Origin: UPXZ01 sp049840795
Lineage (GTDB): Bacteria; Bacteroidota; Bacteroidia; Bacteroidales; Paludibacteraceae
Direction: 5' to 3'
Assembly (NCBI GenBank): GCA_049840795.1
Contig: JASGJK010000030.1
Location: forward strand, 62,001-126,000
DNA length: 64,000 nucleotides
Shown here: positions 8,016-17,423 of the stretch, in pieces
Layout: each line of letters opens with the position of its first letter
Numbering within the stretch: the first letter of the stretch is position 1
Translations under genes and position numbers: made by a program
Notes under the pieces: generated by a model
The model's input: the letters and a program-made list of their open reading frames with translations, nothing else
What the model was told of the DNA's origin: nothing
The model's database searches: none

Positions 8016-10352
8016 TTAGAATTCAATTTTATAACTCAGATTTGGAATAAAGATAATATCGCTACGTTTATCTACCGTTTGCGATTTGTAGTTATATTCA
8101 AAACCGGTGAACTCTTTCAGCTGAGTAGCATTTAATACCTTGATTGCAAACTCATGAGCACAGGTTTGCTTGTTCATTTTGAAACTTACCGTAAAATGAG
8201 CCGTGAAAGCATCTGCGAATTGTTGGGAAAACGCTTTTGTATCGTCGTATTTTGTTTCCTGTGCAGCTATTGAAGCGGCCTGGTCGATCGGTGAGTAATG
8301 ATCGCCCCCCTGATAACCGGTACGGACATTCGCACTGAATGTGTTTTGCTTGTTTCTCCCGGTTTGCCACTCTTTTCCAATCAGGAAATTGAACAGATAG
8401 CCCCGGTTGTAGCGGGTACTTCGCCAAATGTTATCGCCGCCTTTGTACTGCGACTTGAAAAGAGATCCGGTCAGCAGAAAGTAGTACCCATTCGACATGT
8501 ATTTTTCCAATGTGGCATCTACGCCATAGTTTCTTCCTTTGCCTGTATTTTGCAACTTGTCGTTGAAAAACCAGTCGTTTTGAATATTGATAACGGACGT
8601 TGAAGTGCCTGCCACCACCGGAACGTTAAACAGATACTGATAATACGGCTCTATTTTCAGGTGCATGTTTTGTCCCAGACTCTGGTCGTAACTCAATACG
8701 AAATGATGCGCTTTTGTAAAGTCAAGATTTTTATTGATCAATGCATTACCGGTTGTCGGGTTGGTTGCAAAATAGTAGTTGAGCATCTCCATGCGGCTAT
8801 GTAAACCGTATCCGAAACCAAACGAACTTCCGTTGCCGGTCTGCCATTTCACGCCGACACGAGGTTCGATAGAGGTGTGTTTGTTGAGTGTCAGGTATTG
8901 ACCCGTCAATCCCAGATTAATCGTTAACCGGTCGGATAAATTGAGGGTGGAATTACTGTATGCCGATAACAAAGTGGTAAAGCCGCTTTTGTCCGTGATC
9001 GTTTTGTATGGTTCGCCATCTTTGACATCGCGTTGCAACAGGTTGTACAGCATTCCTGTGACTGTGATTCCGGTTTTATTGGTGTGCAGCGCACTGAATT
9101 TTTTATTTAGGAATGAATTGAGAACGAAGTTCCAATTGGTATTAGTGACCTGATTTTGAGGCAGTAATTGTGACACACTGTTAAGACGCTCCGTTTTCAT
9201 ATCGATACCACTGACGGTGCCTGCAAGCGAACTCTTCAGATACGTGGTATTGTTGAAAAAATATTTGTGAGTCAGCCCCATCGCTCCCATCGACTGGTAT
9301 ACATGCTGCTTATCTCTATCCGACAGGTATTTCCACTGCGTAGTATCCGATTTGATTTTTGCACCGGAATAGTCGATTAAACCGATTCCCCACAAGGCAA
9401 ACGTACCCGCTTTTTGCGTCGGAAAATTGAGTTTGAATGACAAATCCTGATACCGCACCTTGTCTCCATTATCCGGCATTAACGGACCCAATAAGGCCAT
9501 AGTCGAATAGCGGTAGTTGAACAGGTAGGATGCTTTGCCTCCTTTCTTGAAAGGACCTTCGGAAGCCGCTTCAATGCCGATAGCTCCAATCTGAAACGTG
9601 CTTTCTCTTTTTGTGTTATTTCCGGTACGCATAAAAATATCGAAATACCCGGAAAGGGCATTGTTATAGTCGGCAGGAAACGCTCCGGTCAGAAAATCGG
9701 AATTGGCCAGCATCTGACTGCTTAAGGCCGTCAGACCGCCTCCTCCGAACACCGACATATCGGCGAAGTGATTCGGATTCGGAATTTCTACCCCCTCCAT
9801 TTTCCATTGTAATGATTTGGGTGCATTACCGCGCACCACGATTCCATTATTACCCACATTGCTGGCTACACCGGCAAACGAAGATGCCAAACGTGCAGGA
9901 TCGTCAAACCCGCCGGCATAACGGCTTGCCTCGTCTACACTCAGCATCCGTGCGCTAACTGTAGCAATGGGATTGAGCGACGATTCTTTATTGACCGTCG
10001 GTTTAACGGTAACCTCACGAAGTGTTGTCAATGTTTCCTTCAACGGAATGGAAAGATTGCACTCTTTAGCCGATGAAACCTGAATTTCCCGTAAGATGGA
10101 TGGTTCGTAACCGACAAAGGTTATTTTAATGTCGTAACGCCCCACCGGAACTCTTTTGATTTCAAAATTACCCAGAGAGTCCGTGGTGGCTCCCAGGAGG
10201 GGCTGTGTATTGAGAATAACAACCGCCGCATACGGAACGGGAGCATTAGAAGCCGCATCGATAACATTCCCCCTGACAGTTTGTTTCGGGGTTTGTGCAT
10301 GTATAAATAATACGGATAAAAACAAGAAAGGAATAAATAAGAATTTCAACAT
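8016..10352 (-). CDS. TonB-dependent outer membrane receptor
   Basis: A 778-residue outer-membrane transporter. A signal peptide (residues ~1-19, ending IHAQ) precedes a carboxypeptidase-regulatory-like domain (VRGNVIDAASNAPVPYAAVV ... GNFEIKRVPVGRYDIKITFVGY). A plug domain follows (ARLASSFAGVASNVGNNGIVVRGN), then a beta-barrel ending YKIEF with the terminal aromatic expected of barrel proteins. It imports an unknown ligand using TonB energy. It is not SusC-like in length and no SusD is adjacent. It shares a strand with the SDR gene upstream and probably forms a cargo unit with it and the divergent LuxR regulator. Confidence 0.85.
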   Translation of the reverse strand: MLKFLFIPFLFLSVLFIHAQTPKQTVRGNVIDAASNAPVPYAAVVILNTQPLLGATTDSLGNFEIKRVPVGRYDIKITFVGYEPSILREIQVSSAKECNLSIPLKETLTTLREVTVKPTVNKESSLNPIATVSARMLSVDEASRYAGGFDDPARLASSFAGVASNVGNNGIVVRGNAPKSLQWKMEGVEIPNPNHFADMSVFGGGGLTALSSQMLANSDFLTGAFPADYNNALSGYFDIFMRTGNNTKRESTFQIGAIGIEAASEGPFKKGGKASYLFNYRYSTMALLGPLMPDNGDKVRYQDLSFKLNFPTQKAGTFALWGIGLIDYSGAKIKSDTTQWKYLSDRDKQHVYQSMGAMGLTHKYFFNNTTYLKSSLAGTVSGIDMKTERLNSVSQLLPQNQVTNTNWNFVLNSFLNKKFSALHTNKTGITVTGMLYNLLQRDVKDGEPYKTITDKSGFTTLLSAYSNSTLNLSDRLTINLGLTGQYLTLNKHTSIEPRVGVKWQTGNGSSFGFGYGLHSRMEMLNYYFATNPTTGNALINKNLDFTKAHHFVLSYDQSLGQNMHLKIEPYYQYLFNVPVVAGTSTSVINIQNDWFFNDKLQNTGKGRNYGVDATLEKYMSNGYYFLLTGSLFKSQYKGGDNIWRSTRYNRGYLFNFLIGKEWQTGRNKQNTFSANVRTGYQGGDHYSPIDQAASIAAQETKYDDTKAFSQQFADAFTAHFTVSFKMNKQTCAHEFAIKVLNATQLKEFTGFEYNYKSQTVDKRSDIIFIPNLSYKIEF

Positions 10353-10478
10353 AGTGAATTATAAATCAGTTAATAAATTATTTTGAAAACATTTTGTACT
10401 AAGTAAACATTTGTGTTTACAACTGAAAAGTAAAACCAGTACCGGTTTAGAATGGGTTGTATTATCGATACATCTTTT

Positions 10479-11321
10479 CTAAGATGAAGTCGACCATGGC
10501 TGGGGCAGTTTTTCCACAAAAGCACCAAATCCGGACATATAGCCCACCTGGTATCGGGTTCGGGGATGTTCGGTCGTTAATGCTTTTTCAACTGTCAGAG
10601 CCACAGCTTCAGTGCCTGTCCTTTTGACGTTGAAACGGCTGAATCCTCTTTGCAGTTTCTCTAAACGGTCACGGTAAAATTTCACTCTATCTTCCGGCCA
10701 GGTAATGAGCATTTCTGCCAATTGCTGTTCTGATTTATCGGGCGAAGAGGTAGCAATACCGCCACAACGGATAAGAATATTGTGTATGCCGTCTGGCTGA
10801 AGTTCTATATTCAGCGTCCGAGCCAGATAATTTACGGCAAAGTCAGGCGCATGAATATCTGCCACATAAGGAACCGGCAATAAGCCCGGTGTCGCTATCC
10901 ATAAAATACGCCCGCGAGTAACCCGTAGCAACGGGAGAAGTTCCTGTAGTAGGATAACCGGACCTACCAAACGTTTTTCCAGCTCCTGACGATAAGCATC
11001 AATATGCACTAATTCAATAGGCGCTACCTGCCCGCCTCCGGCAACATTTATTACCGCATATAGCGGTGGCACTTTACCGTCATGAATCATCCATCTGATT
11101 TGAGTAGCAATCGCTTTTGTCTGCTCCGAATTAGTAAGATCTAACGGACAAACAGGATGTAATCCGGAGAGGTTATATTCTTTCAGCCTGTCAATATCAG
11201 TCTGCCTGCGAACTGTTGCCAAAACAGTAAATCCTCTCCGGGCAAGATGCAGTGCGATGGCATGACCGATACCCGATGAGGCTCCTGTTACCAGAATGGA
11301 TTTGGATTCGTTGTTAAGCAT
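10479..11321 (-). CDS. Short-chain dehydrogenase/reductase
   Basis: A 280-residue NAD(P)-dependent oxidoreductase. The Rossmann motif TGASSGIGHAIA lies at residues ~13-24, followed by an NVAGG motif near 92. The usual YxxxK catalytic pair is not evident: where it is expected the sequence reads PYVADIHAPDFAVNYLARTL, with no Lys four residues after the Tyr, so activity may be altered. It lies about 125 bp upstream of the TonB receptor on the same strand and is divergent from the LuxR gene. Substrate unknown. Confidence 0.8.
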   Translation of the reverse strand: MLNNESKSILVTGASSGIGHAIALHLARRGFTVLATVRRQTDIDRLKEYNLSGLHPVCPLDLTNSEQTKAIATQIRWMIHDGKVPPLYAVINVAGGGQVAPIELVHIDAYRQELEKRLVGPVILLQELLPLLRVTRGRILWIATPGLLPVPYVADIHAPDFAVNYLARTLNIELQPDGIHNILIRCGGIATSSPDKSEQQLAEMLITWPEDRVKFYRDRLEKLQRGFSRFNVKRTGTEAVALTVEKALTTEHPRTRYQVGYMSGFGAFVEKLPQPWSTSS

Positions 11322-11477
11322 AAATTGAAATATTTGGATTGAATTGGTGTTGCAAAGAAACGAACAACTTAAAATGACTACAATACTGAATAATCAGTAT
11401 CTTTATAGCGATAAAAGCAGGCAATAATTTGGCTAATAAAACGTTTACCTATAGATTTGAAAATACACACTAATGAA

Positions 11478-12260
11478 ATGACAAATACACCCGAACATCT
11501 GATCCGAGAACATATTTCAATACTTTCACAACAGAAATTTGTACCAGAAGAGCTTGACTATTTAATTTTGGAACGGCATAAGGTTATGTTGATCCGTTTG
11601 GCTGAGGTAGGTAATAGTGGGGTGACTGTGTTTGATTTATCGAAAGGTGAGCATGTTTTTAGTTCTTACAATATGCAGGAGTTGTTTGGCTTTGATATAC
11701 CTTCCATTGAAAAAATAGGCAACGAGTATATCAACTCCAAAACTCATCCCGATGATTATCTGGTTCTGATGCGCAACGGCATTGCATTGATGCGCTTTTT
11801 TTATTCAATCCCCATAGAAGAACGACCAAATTACAAACTGATCAATGAGTACAGAATTTTGAATTCACAGGAACAATATATTCGGGTAATTGAGCAACAC
11901 CAGATACTGGAGATGGATTCACGGGGTAATGTGTGGCTGGCTCTTGCTGTGATGGATGTGTCTCCCCATCAGGAAGAATACCAGGGAGTGAAAAGCCAAC
12001 TCTTTAATTATAAAACAGGAAAACTGATGCCGGTAATCAGCCTAAACGGCAATACGGCTGACGCGCCTGAGCTTACACAGCGGGAACGGCAGGTGCTGGG
12101 ACTGATACGCGATGGCTATCTCAGTAAAGAAATATCCGAAAAGCTTTTTATCAGCATACATACTGTCAATACGCACCGGCAACGAATTCTTGAAAAACTG
12201 GGCGTGGATAATTCGATGGAAGCGGTGAGGTATGCCTCTCAGTTAGGATTGTTGCAGTGA
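11478..12260 (+). CDS. LuxR-family transcriptional regulator with PAS-like sensor
   Basis: About 260 residues from ATG 11478 (an upstream in-frame TTG at 11457 is less likely). The N-terminal ~180 residues look like a PAS-type sensor (VTVFDLSKGEHVFSSYNMQE ... YRILNSQEQYIRVIEQHQIL). The C-terminus is a clear LuxR helix-turn-helix (LTQRERQVLGLIRDGYLSKE, ISIHTVNTHRQRILEKLGV). It is divergent from the SDR/TonB pair across a 150-bp intergenic region and probably regulates it. Confidence 0.82.
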   Translation: MTNTPEHLIREHISILSQQKFVPEELDYLILERHKVMLIRLAEVGNSGVTVFDLSKGEHVFSSYNMQELFGFDIPSIEKIGNEYINSKTHPDDYLVLMRNGIALMRFFYSIPIEERPNYKLINEYRILNSQEQYIRVIEQHQILEMDSRGNVWLALAVMDVSPHQEEYQGVKSQLFNYKTGKLMPVISLNGNTADAPELTQRERQVLGLIRDGYLSKEISEKLFISIHTVNTHRQRILEKLGVDNSMEAVRYASQLGLLQ

Positions 12261-12383
12261 TTTTAGCTGACGTGAAAACAAAATCCCGACACCTCAACGC
12301 TTAAATGAATTTTATGTGGGGAGATGAACTTATATAAAACCACGGAAAATGTTAATCGTATCCGTGATTTTGTTACATGTAAA

Positions 12384-12596
12384 TTATCCTGCCGATTGCT
12401 TGATTTTTAATTGTGTTCCATTACCAAACTTTTCCTTCAGAATCTGCATATCATTGCTCACTTTCAGGTCAAGAATCTTGGCGTAATGCTGGGTTGTCTT
12501 GAGGTTCTTGTGTCCGAGCATTTTGGACACGCTTTCGATCGGGACACCGTTTGAAAGTGTGACGGTGGTGGCAAAGGTGTGCCGAGCAATGTGCAT
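12384..12596 (-). pseudogene. 3' remnant of a tyrosine recombinase
   Basis: Only the C-terminal catalytic end survives: HIARHTFATTVTLSNGVPIE (the HxxR box) and MLGHKNLKTTQHYAKI (second His and nucleophile Tyr). The sequence upstream of the Met at 12596 no longer resembles an integrase, so the first three quarters were lost. It lies beside the intact recombinase pair on the opposite strand and is probably a scar of an earlier integration. Confidence 0.8.
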
Positions 12597-12635
12597 AAAA
12601 TCTATAAAATTAGACCAATGCAAATCAACGCAGTT

Positions 12636-12851
12636 TAAAGGGTAACATATTTGAAATGAACAGTTTTGCATTATTTTGAGGCTATCTGAAATCTTTAGAC
12701 CAAAGCGGGTTTAGGCTACATTTCAGTTACTATACCGTTACCCACTCTGTTTCCAACCAAAAACAGGTAACAACAAGTCGGGTTTATACGCTGATATGCT
12801 GCATTTTACATGATTAAGAACGCTTATAAAACGGGTAACTTTACCCACAAA
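12636..12851. other. Cluster of GGGTAAC/GTTACCC motifs, candidate recombinase arm sites
   Basis: Between the integrase remnant and the first intact integrase, GGGTAAC-like heptamers occur near 12641, 12766 (AGGTAAC) and 12834, and inverted (GTTACCC or TTACCC) near 12732 and 12844. Repeated short motifs next to an integrase gene resemble the arm-type sites of an attachment region. No core site could be defined. Confidence 0.35.
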
Positions 12852-12861
12852 ATATAAGCGT

Positions 12862-14092
12862 ATGGAAAAAGAAAAATTCAAGGTATTACTTTACCTTAAA
12901 AAGAGTAGTTCCGGCAAGTCCGGAAAGACCCCGGGTCATGGGAAGAATAACTGTCGGCGATACCGTCGCACAGTTCAGTAGTAAACTCTCCTGCACACTC
13001 TCGTTGTGGAATCCGCGAGCGAGCCGTTTGGACGGGAAAAGCCAGGAAGCAGTAGAAACCAACGGAAAGATTGATAAGCTATTGCTTAGTATCAACGAGG
13101 CTTACAGCAGTCTAACCGAACGAAATCTACCGTTCGATGCCAAAGATGTAAAGAACCTGTTTCAAGGTGGCATGGCTACCCAAATGACACTGTTCCGGGT
13201 CTTTGACCGCCATATTGAAGAAGTAAGGGCGCGTGTGGGAATAGATGTTTCCCATCGTACAGTGCCCAATTACCTCTATACCCGGAGAAGGTTAGGCGAA
13301 TTCGTCAGCAAGAACTATAACGTCAAAGACCTTGCATTCAGCCAGCTCAATGAGCAGTTTATCCGGAAATTTCAAGATTATCTTATTCTTGAAAGAAATT
13401 TAGGTGTAGAAACCGTCCGCCACTATCTGGCTATACTAAAGAAAATCTGCCGGATCGCCTTTAAAGAGGGTCATTCCGACAGGCATTATTTTGTCAATTA
13501 TCCCTTGCTAAAGCAAAAAGTCAATCCGCCACGTACACTAAGCCGTGAAGAATTTGAAAAGATACGGGATTTACAGTTTGAAGAACACCGCTGGTCGCAT
13601 ATTGCTACCCGTGATATGTTCCTCTTTGCCTGTTACACAGGGACAGCCTACGTCGATGTGGTAGCCATTACAAACGACAACCTCTCCAATGACGATGCAG
13701 GCGACTTATGGCTCAAATACCAACGCGGCAAGAACGGTAAACTGTGTAGGGTAAAGCTGCTTCCCGAAGCCATAGCGTTAATCGAAAAGTACAAGAACCC
13801 GTCAAGGGAAACCTTATTCCCTAAAATGGAATATAACGCCTTGAAATGGAATCTCCAAAGCATACGTCAACTGGTTGGAATGACGGGGCCGCTGACCTAT
13901 CACATGGGGCGACATTCATTCTCCAGCCTGATTACGCTTGAAGGCGGTGTTCCCATAGAAACCGTATCTAAGATGCTCGGTCATTCGGATATAAAAACCA
14001 CTCAAATATATGCCCGTGTTACCCCGAAAAAGCTCTTTGAGGATATGGATAAATACATCGAGGCAACCAAAGATTTAAAATTAGTTCTATAA
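12862..14092 (+). CDS. Tyrosine recombinase (integrase 1), N-terminal frameshift
   Basis: A full-length site-specific recombinase of about 409 residues if one extra G in CCCCGGG (12929-12935) is ignored. The N-terminus MEKEKFKVLLYLKKSSSGKS starts at 12862, and after the shift MGRITVGDTVAQFSSKL continues. The catalytic residues are visible: Arg in DMFLFACYTGTAYVDVV context (less certain), Lys in YQRGKNGK, HMGRHSF (HxxR), GHSDIKTTQIYARV (His, nucleophile Tyr). It is followed after 21 bp by a second recombinase, so the two probably act as a pair. Confidence 0.8.
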
Positions 14093-14113
14093 CAATCAAT
14101 AAACATTACAATT

Positions 14114-15301
14114 ATGCGATCCACATTTAAAATATTACTCTACATCAACCGGGGCAAAGTAAGAAAAGACGGTACAACTGCTATATTTTGCCGCATTACC
14201 GTTGATGGCGAACAAACCGTAATCACAACAGGTATTTTTTGTTACCCAAGAGATTGGAAAAGTAAAAAGGGAGAAGTTAAAGACGAAAAAGTAAATCACC
14301 GGCTGAAAGCCTTTCGCCAGCGTATTGAACAGGCTTACGAAAATACACTTAAAAAATATGGTGTGGTCAGCGTGGAATTACTCAAAAATGCAATCCTTGA
14401 AATACATGCTGTCCCCACTATGTTATTACAGGCAGGCGAGGCGGAACGTGAATGGCTAAGGGTACGCTCTTTGGAAATAAACTCTACCTCTACCTACCGC
14501 CAGTCTAAAATTTCTCAGAACAACTTGCGGGAATACCTTCTTTCCTTGAAAATGAAAGATATTGCCTTTACCGATATTACTGAAGGGTTCGGCGAAGGTT
14601 ATAAGCTGTTTTTAAGAAGTAAGGAATATAAATCAGGGCATATCAACCATTGTTTTACATGGCTGAACCGATTGATTTACATCGCCGTTGACCAAGAGAT
14701 TCTCCGGTTTAATCCGATTGCCGATGTTAAGTATGAAAAGAAAGAACCGCCCCAATTACAGCACATAAGCCGGAATGAACTGAAATTGATTATGGAAAAG
14801 CCTATGCCTAACCAGTTTCAGGAGTTGATTCGCAGAGCCTTTATCTTTTCTGCGTTCACCGCACTTGCTTATGTCGATCTGAAAGGGTTGTACCCCCGCC
14901 ATATCGGACGAACGGCAGACGGCAAATCCTTTATCAGGATACACCGGAAAAAGACGGAGGTCGAAGCTTATATCCCCTTACATCCGGTTGCCGAACAAAT
15001 CCTGTCGTTATACAACACGACAGATGATACAAAACCTGTTTTCCCGATGCCTAACCGCGACCAGATATGGTACTGCATTACTGAAATCGGCTTTCTTGCC
15101 GGTGTTAAGGGCGGTATGAGCTATCACCAAAGCAGACACACATTCGGGACGCTTCTGCTTTCAGCGGGTATTCCCATCGAAAGTATCAGCAAGATGATGG
15201 GGCATACCAATATCTCCACTACACAGGTTTATGCGAAAGTAACCGACCAGAAAATATCCGAAGATATGGATAAGCTAATTGAACGAAGAAAAGCAATTTA
15301 G
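14114..15301 (+). CDS. Tyrosine recombinase (integrase 2)
   Basis: A 395-residue recombinase with a SAM-like N-terminal core-binding half and a C-terminal catalytic domain. The active site includes RRAFIFSAFTALAYVDL, HRKKTEVE (Lys), HQSRHTFG (HxxR) and GHTNISTTQVYAKV (His and Tyr nucleophile). It is intact and lies 21 bp after integrase 1 on the same strand, ending in a strong terminator. Tandem integrases of this type are common in Bacteroidetes mobile elements, where both may be needed. Confidence 0.88.
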   Translation: MRSTFKILLYINRGKVRKDGTTAIFCRITVDGEQTVITTGIFCYPRDWKSKKGEVKDEKVNHRLKAFRQRIEQAYENTLKKYGVVSVELLKNAILEIHAVPTMLLQAGEAEREWLRVRSLEINSTSTYRQSKISQNNLREYLLSLKMKDIAFTDITEGFGEGYKLFLRSKEYKSGHINHCFTWLNRLIYIAVDQEILRFNPIADVKYEKKEPPQLQHISRNELKLIMEKPMPNQFQELIRRAFIFSAFTALAYVDLKGLYPRHIGRTADGKSFIRIHRKKTEVEAYIPLHPVAEQILSLYNTTDDTKPVFPMPNRDQIWYCITEIGFLAGVKGGMSYHQSRHTFGTLLLSAGIPIESISKMMGHTNISTTQVYAKVTDQKISEDMDKLIERRKAI

Positions 15302-15311
15302 CATCCAGCAT

Positions 15312-15347
15312 AAAAGGGCTATCAGAAATCACACTGATAGCCCTTTT
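15312..15347 (+). terminator. Intrinsic terminator after the integrase pair
   Basis: AAAAGGGCTATCAG and CTGATAGCCCTTTT form a 14-bp perfect stem with an 8-base loop, 10 bp after the integrase 2 stop. It could serve both this operon and, less well, the convergent HTH genes. Confidence 0.85.
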
Positions 15348-15370
15348 GAATTAAGTAACACATGGTGTTA

Positions 15371-15667
15371 TTACTCCCATGCTTCGCGGTAGTTCTGTTC
15401 CAATAATTTCTGAATATCCGATTCCCGGTACAGGGTTTTACCGCCCAGCTGAATGTATGGGATTTTGCCTTTGGTGCGGTATTCCTGTAATGCCCTACGA
15501 CTGATTTTTAATCTTTCTGAAACCTGCGCAACAGTCAGAAACCGCTCTCCGTTCAACGATGGCTCATAGCCCGTCATTATGGTTTCAAATCTGCCTAACA
15601 ACCTTTCAAGTGAGCAGAAAAAAGACTTTATCCGTTCGCTGTCTTTGGTTATAATTTCGCTACTCAT
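15371..15667 (-). CDS. Excisionase-like HTH protein 1
   Basis: 98 residues. The helix-turn-helix is LTVAQVSERLKISRRALQEY, followed by a wing (GKIPYIQLGGKTLYRESDIQ). Such proteins act as recombination directionality factors or regulators in CTnDOT-like elements. It overlaps the next upstream gene by 8 bp, so the two are co-translated, and it converges on the integrase pair. Confidence 0.78.
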   Translation of the reverse strand: MSSEIITKDSERIKSFFCSLERLLGRFETIMTGYEPSLNGERFLTVAQVSERLKISRRALQEYRTKGKIPYIQLGGKTLYRESDIQKLLEQNYREAWE

Positions 15668-15947
15668 CTTTCTGTGATTTTAAATTGTTGATAAACCGCT
15701 CCACATCTTCGGGCTTATAGTACATCTTCCGGTTAAACTTCGTATAAGCCAACTTCCTTTTATCCCGCAAATACTGCAATGTGTTTGGATTGACATTCAG
15801 AATGAAACAGACATCCTGATTATCCAACCAACCGTCCAACTCTTTGCTTTTGTTCCGGTCAATCAATTTATCGACCTTCCGGACAAATGACTCGAAACGC
15901 TCCATCATCGCCTCAAAAGTGCGGGCTTCTATATTTATTATCTCCAT
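15660..15947 (-). CDS. Excisionase-like HTH protein 2
   Basis: 95 residues. A charged helical N-terminus is followed by an HTH (LDNQDVCFILNVNPNTLQYL) and a basic wing (KLAYTKFNRKMYYKPEDVER). It is the first gene of a two-gene operon with HTH protein 1. It may be an Xis2d-like excision factor, by position and fold rather than close sequence recognition. Confidence 0.75.
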   Translation of the reverse strand: MEIINIEARTFEAMMERFESFVRKVDKLIDRNKSKELDGWLDNQDVCFILNVNPNTLQYLRDKRKLAYTKFNRKMYYKPEDVERFINNLKSQKDE

Positions 15948-16148
15948 AGTAATTTACTTTTTTTGTTCATACTATGATTACGGGAAGACAAAGGTAAGCC
16001 TTTAAAACACAACATATATCAACACTTAGCGTGTCGGTAGCTTTCGTCTGCACTTGTCTATACCTAAAGTGCATACTGATTTACGCGGCGGTCAAATATG
16101 CCGATTTTTATATCCCCTATTCGAGCAATTCGGGAATAATCGGTGTGA

Positions 16149-16388
16149 TTTTTTCATCTATCCGTATCTTATAACTTCTTCCTCTTTCAGCGGGATGCCG
16201 ACTGCACCGATGAAGTGTTCGATTTCATGCGCGAAAGTATTTCCGTGTCCTTCACGCCGAAGCAAGTTCGAGCCTTCGGTTTCGTGAAAAATCTTCCTCT
16301 TTCCGTTCCGGCGAGCGTATTTTATCCCGAAAAACCTGCATCGGCTAAACACTACCTTTCTCTGCCCCTGAAACTCGATCACTCATAA
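16149..16388 (+). pseudogene. Unrecognised coding fragment
   Basis: The frame open from 16149 to TAA 16388 has good coding character (FQRDADCTDEVFDFMRESIS, then SFTPKQVRAFGFVKNLPLSV) but no early start codon. It follows an in-frame stop at 16146. An extra T in the T-run at 16149-16154 could join it to an upstream frame, so it may be a frameshifted gene or a C-terminal fragment. I do not recognise the family. A minus-strand frame on the same DNA is less coding-like. Confidence 0.35.
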
Positions 16389-16430
16389 CCGGCTCCGATA
16401 CGGCATAGCGTTTTAAAAAAAGTCAGAATT

Positions 16431-16670
16431 ATGATACGGACAGCAGAAAAAAACAGGAAACAACGATTCTCAAACCTTCCAATCAGCATAGGTTGGGTTT
16501 TGAAAATAGCCTTTGCGGTAGTGGGTTTTGCCCTTTGGGGTTGGTCGTTCGTGGCGGTAGTAGCAGGGATATATTTAGCGTGGGCAATCATTAAGGGCGT
16601 TCTTTCCTGCCTCCTTTCCCTTGCCGTAATCATTGGCTTTATACTCCTTTTGATAGTATTGATTTTTTAA
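16431..16670 (+). CDS. Small membrane protein
   Basis: 79 residues. A basic N-terminus (MIRTAEKNRKQRF) precedes two hydrophobic segments (about residues 20-48 and 50-79) that would span the inner membrane. It is the first of a run of small same-strand genes leading to the ParB-like gene, a usual accessory block in Bacteroidales conjugative transposons. Function unknown. Confidence 0.6.
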   Translation: MIRTAEKNRKQRFSNLPISIGWVLKIAFAVVGFALWGWSFVAVVAGIYLAWAIIKGVLSCLLSLAVIIGFILLLIVLIF

Positions 16671-16682
16671 AAGCATATAGAC

Positions 16683-16901
16683 ATGAAACCGAAGTATTTT
16701 AATTCGTTAGGCTCGTTAAACGAGTATGCAAACAGTTTTCCAAACAGCAGTTTTTCGTTTGTACACAATCCCCGAAAATGTGACTGTGAGTCCAACAGCG
16801 TTAGATGCAGTTTCGATGTAACCGACAAAGAGGATAACGATATTCTGGAAATCCTTGTTATCTGCCCCATTTGTGCCAATAACCTCCAAAAACAACAATA
16901 A
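16683..16901 (+). CDS. Small cysteine-containing protein of unknown function
   Basis: 72 residues with KCDCES ... RCSF in the middle and CPICANN at the end, suggesting a metal-binding (zinc-ribbon-like) fold. It starts 13 bp after the membrane-protein gene and ends 2 bp before the next ATG, an operon-like arrangement. I do not recognise the family. Confidence 0.6.
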   Translation: MKPKYFNSLGSLNEYANSFPNSSFSFVHNPRKCDCESNSVRCSFDVTDKEDNDILEILVICPICANNLQKQQ

Positions 16902-16902
16902 T

Positions 16903-17382
16903 ATGAAAACAAGCGAAGTAAGCGACAGCATCATAAGTAAGCGTTGCAAGTGCATTTTTACAGGCTTAATGGTTACAGGAGTAATCGAGAGCGTAAACGT
17001 GAACAAGTACAGTGCAGAGGTAATGGTACGTTTCGATGAACCGCACTCGTGGGGAAACGAGATATACGAATATGATTGGGCACACGCCCGACTGTATGAT
17101 GAATTTGGCTCACTCCAATATCTGGAAATCATAGACGACCAATATCAGACCGTCAAAGTAACATTTGAAAAGTCCATAAGGGAGATAAACCGAATGTTTA
17201 CAAGCGATTATAAGACTTGGGGCGTAGTCAATCTGAAAGAATGGTGCGATAGCTATGAAAGTAGTAGGTTTACGCAAATCGGCAAACATTGCGCCGTTAT
17301 CACATCTGAATATAACATGGAGTATGTAAGGGAGTGGCTTTTGAAAAATACCCCTGTAAAGGAAATCGAAACAGTAATATAA
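16903..17382 (+). CDS. Conserved hypothetical protein of the conjugative transposon
   Basis: 159 residues from ATG 16903. A longer frame opens upstream at 16855 but overlaps the preceding gene. Beta-rich N-terminal half (GVIESVNVNKYSAEVMVRFD) with a conserved-looking SWGNEIYEYDWAHARLYD; a helical second half follows. No catalytic motif or signal peptide is seen. It sits in the operon-like row before the ParB-like gene. Confidence 0.6.
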   Translation: MKTSEVSDSIISKRCKCIFTGLMVTGVIESVNVNKYSAEVMVRFDEPHSWGNEIYEYDWAHARLYDEFGSLQYLEIIDDQYQTVKVTFEKSIREINRMFTSDYKTWGVVNLKEWCDSYESSRFTQIGKHCAVITSEYNMEYVREWLLKNTPVKEIETVI

Positions 17383-17423
17383 AACATCACAACATTTTAA
17401 TAATCATTTTAATAGTTAAGAAC

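Noticed and set aside
16158..16382. Minus-strand frame containing HEIEH, like a zinc-metallopeptidase motif
   Set aside because: The plus-strand frame over the same bases has better coding character, and no second metal ligand or catalytic-domain context accompanies the motif.
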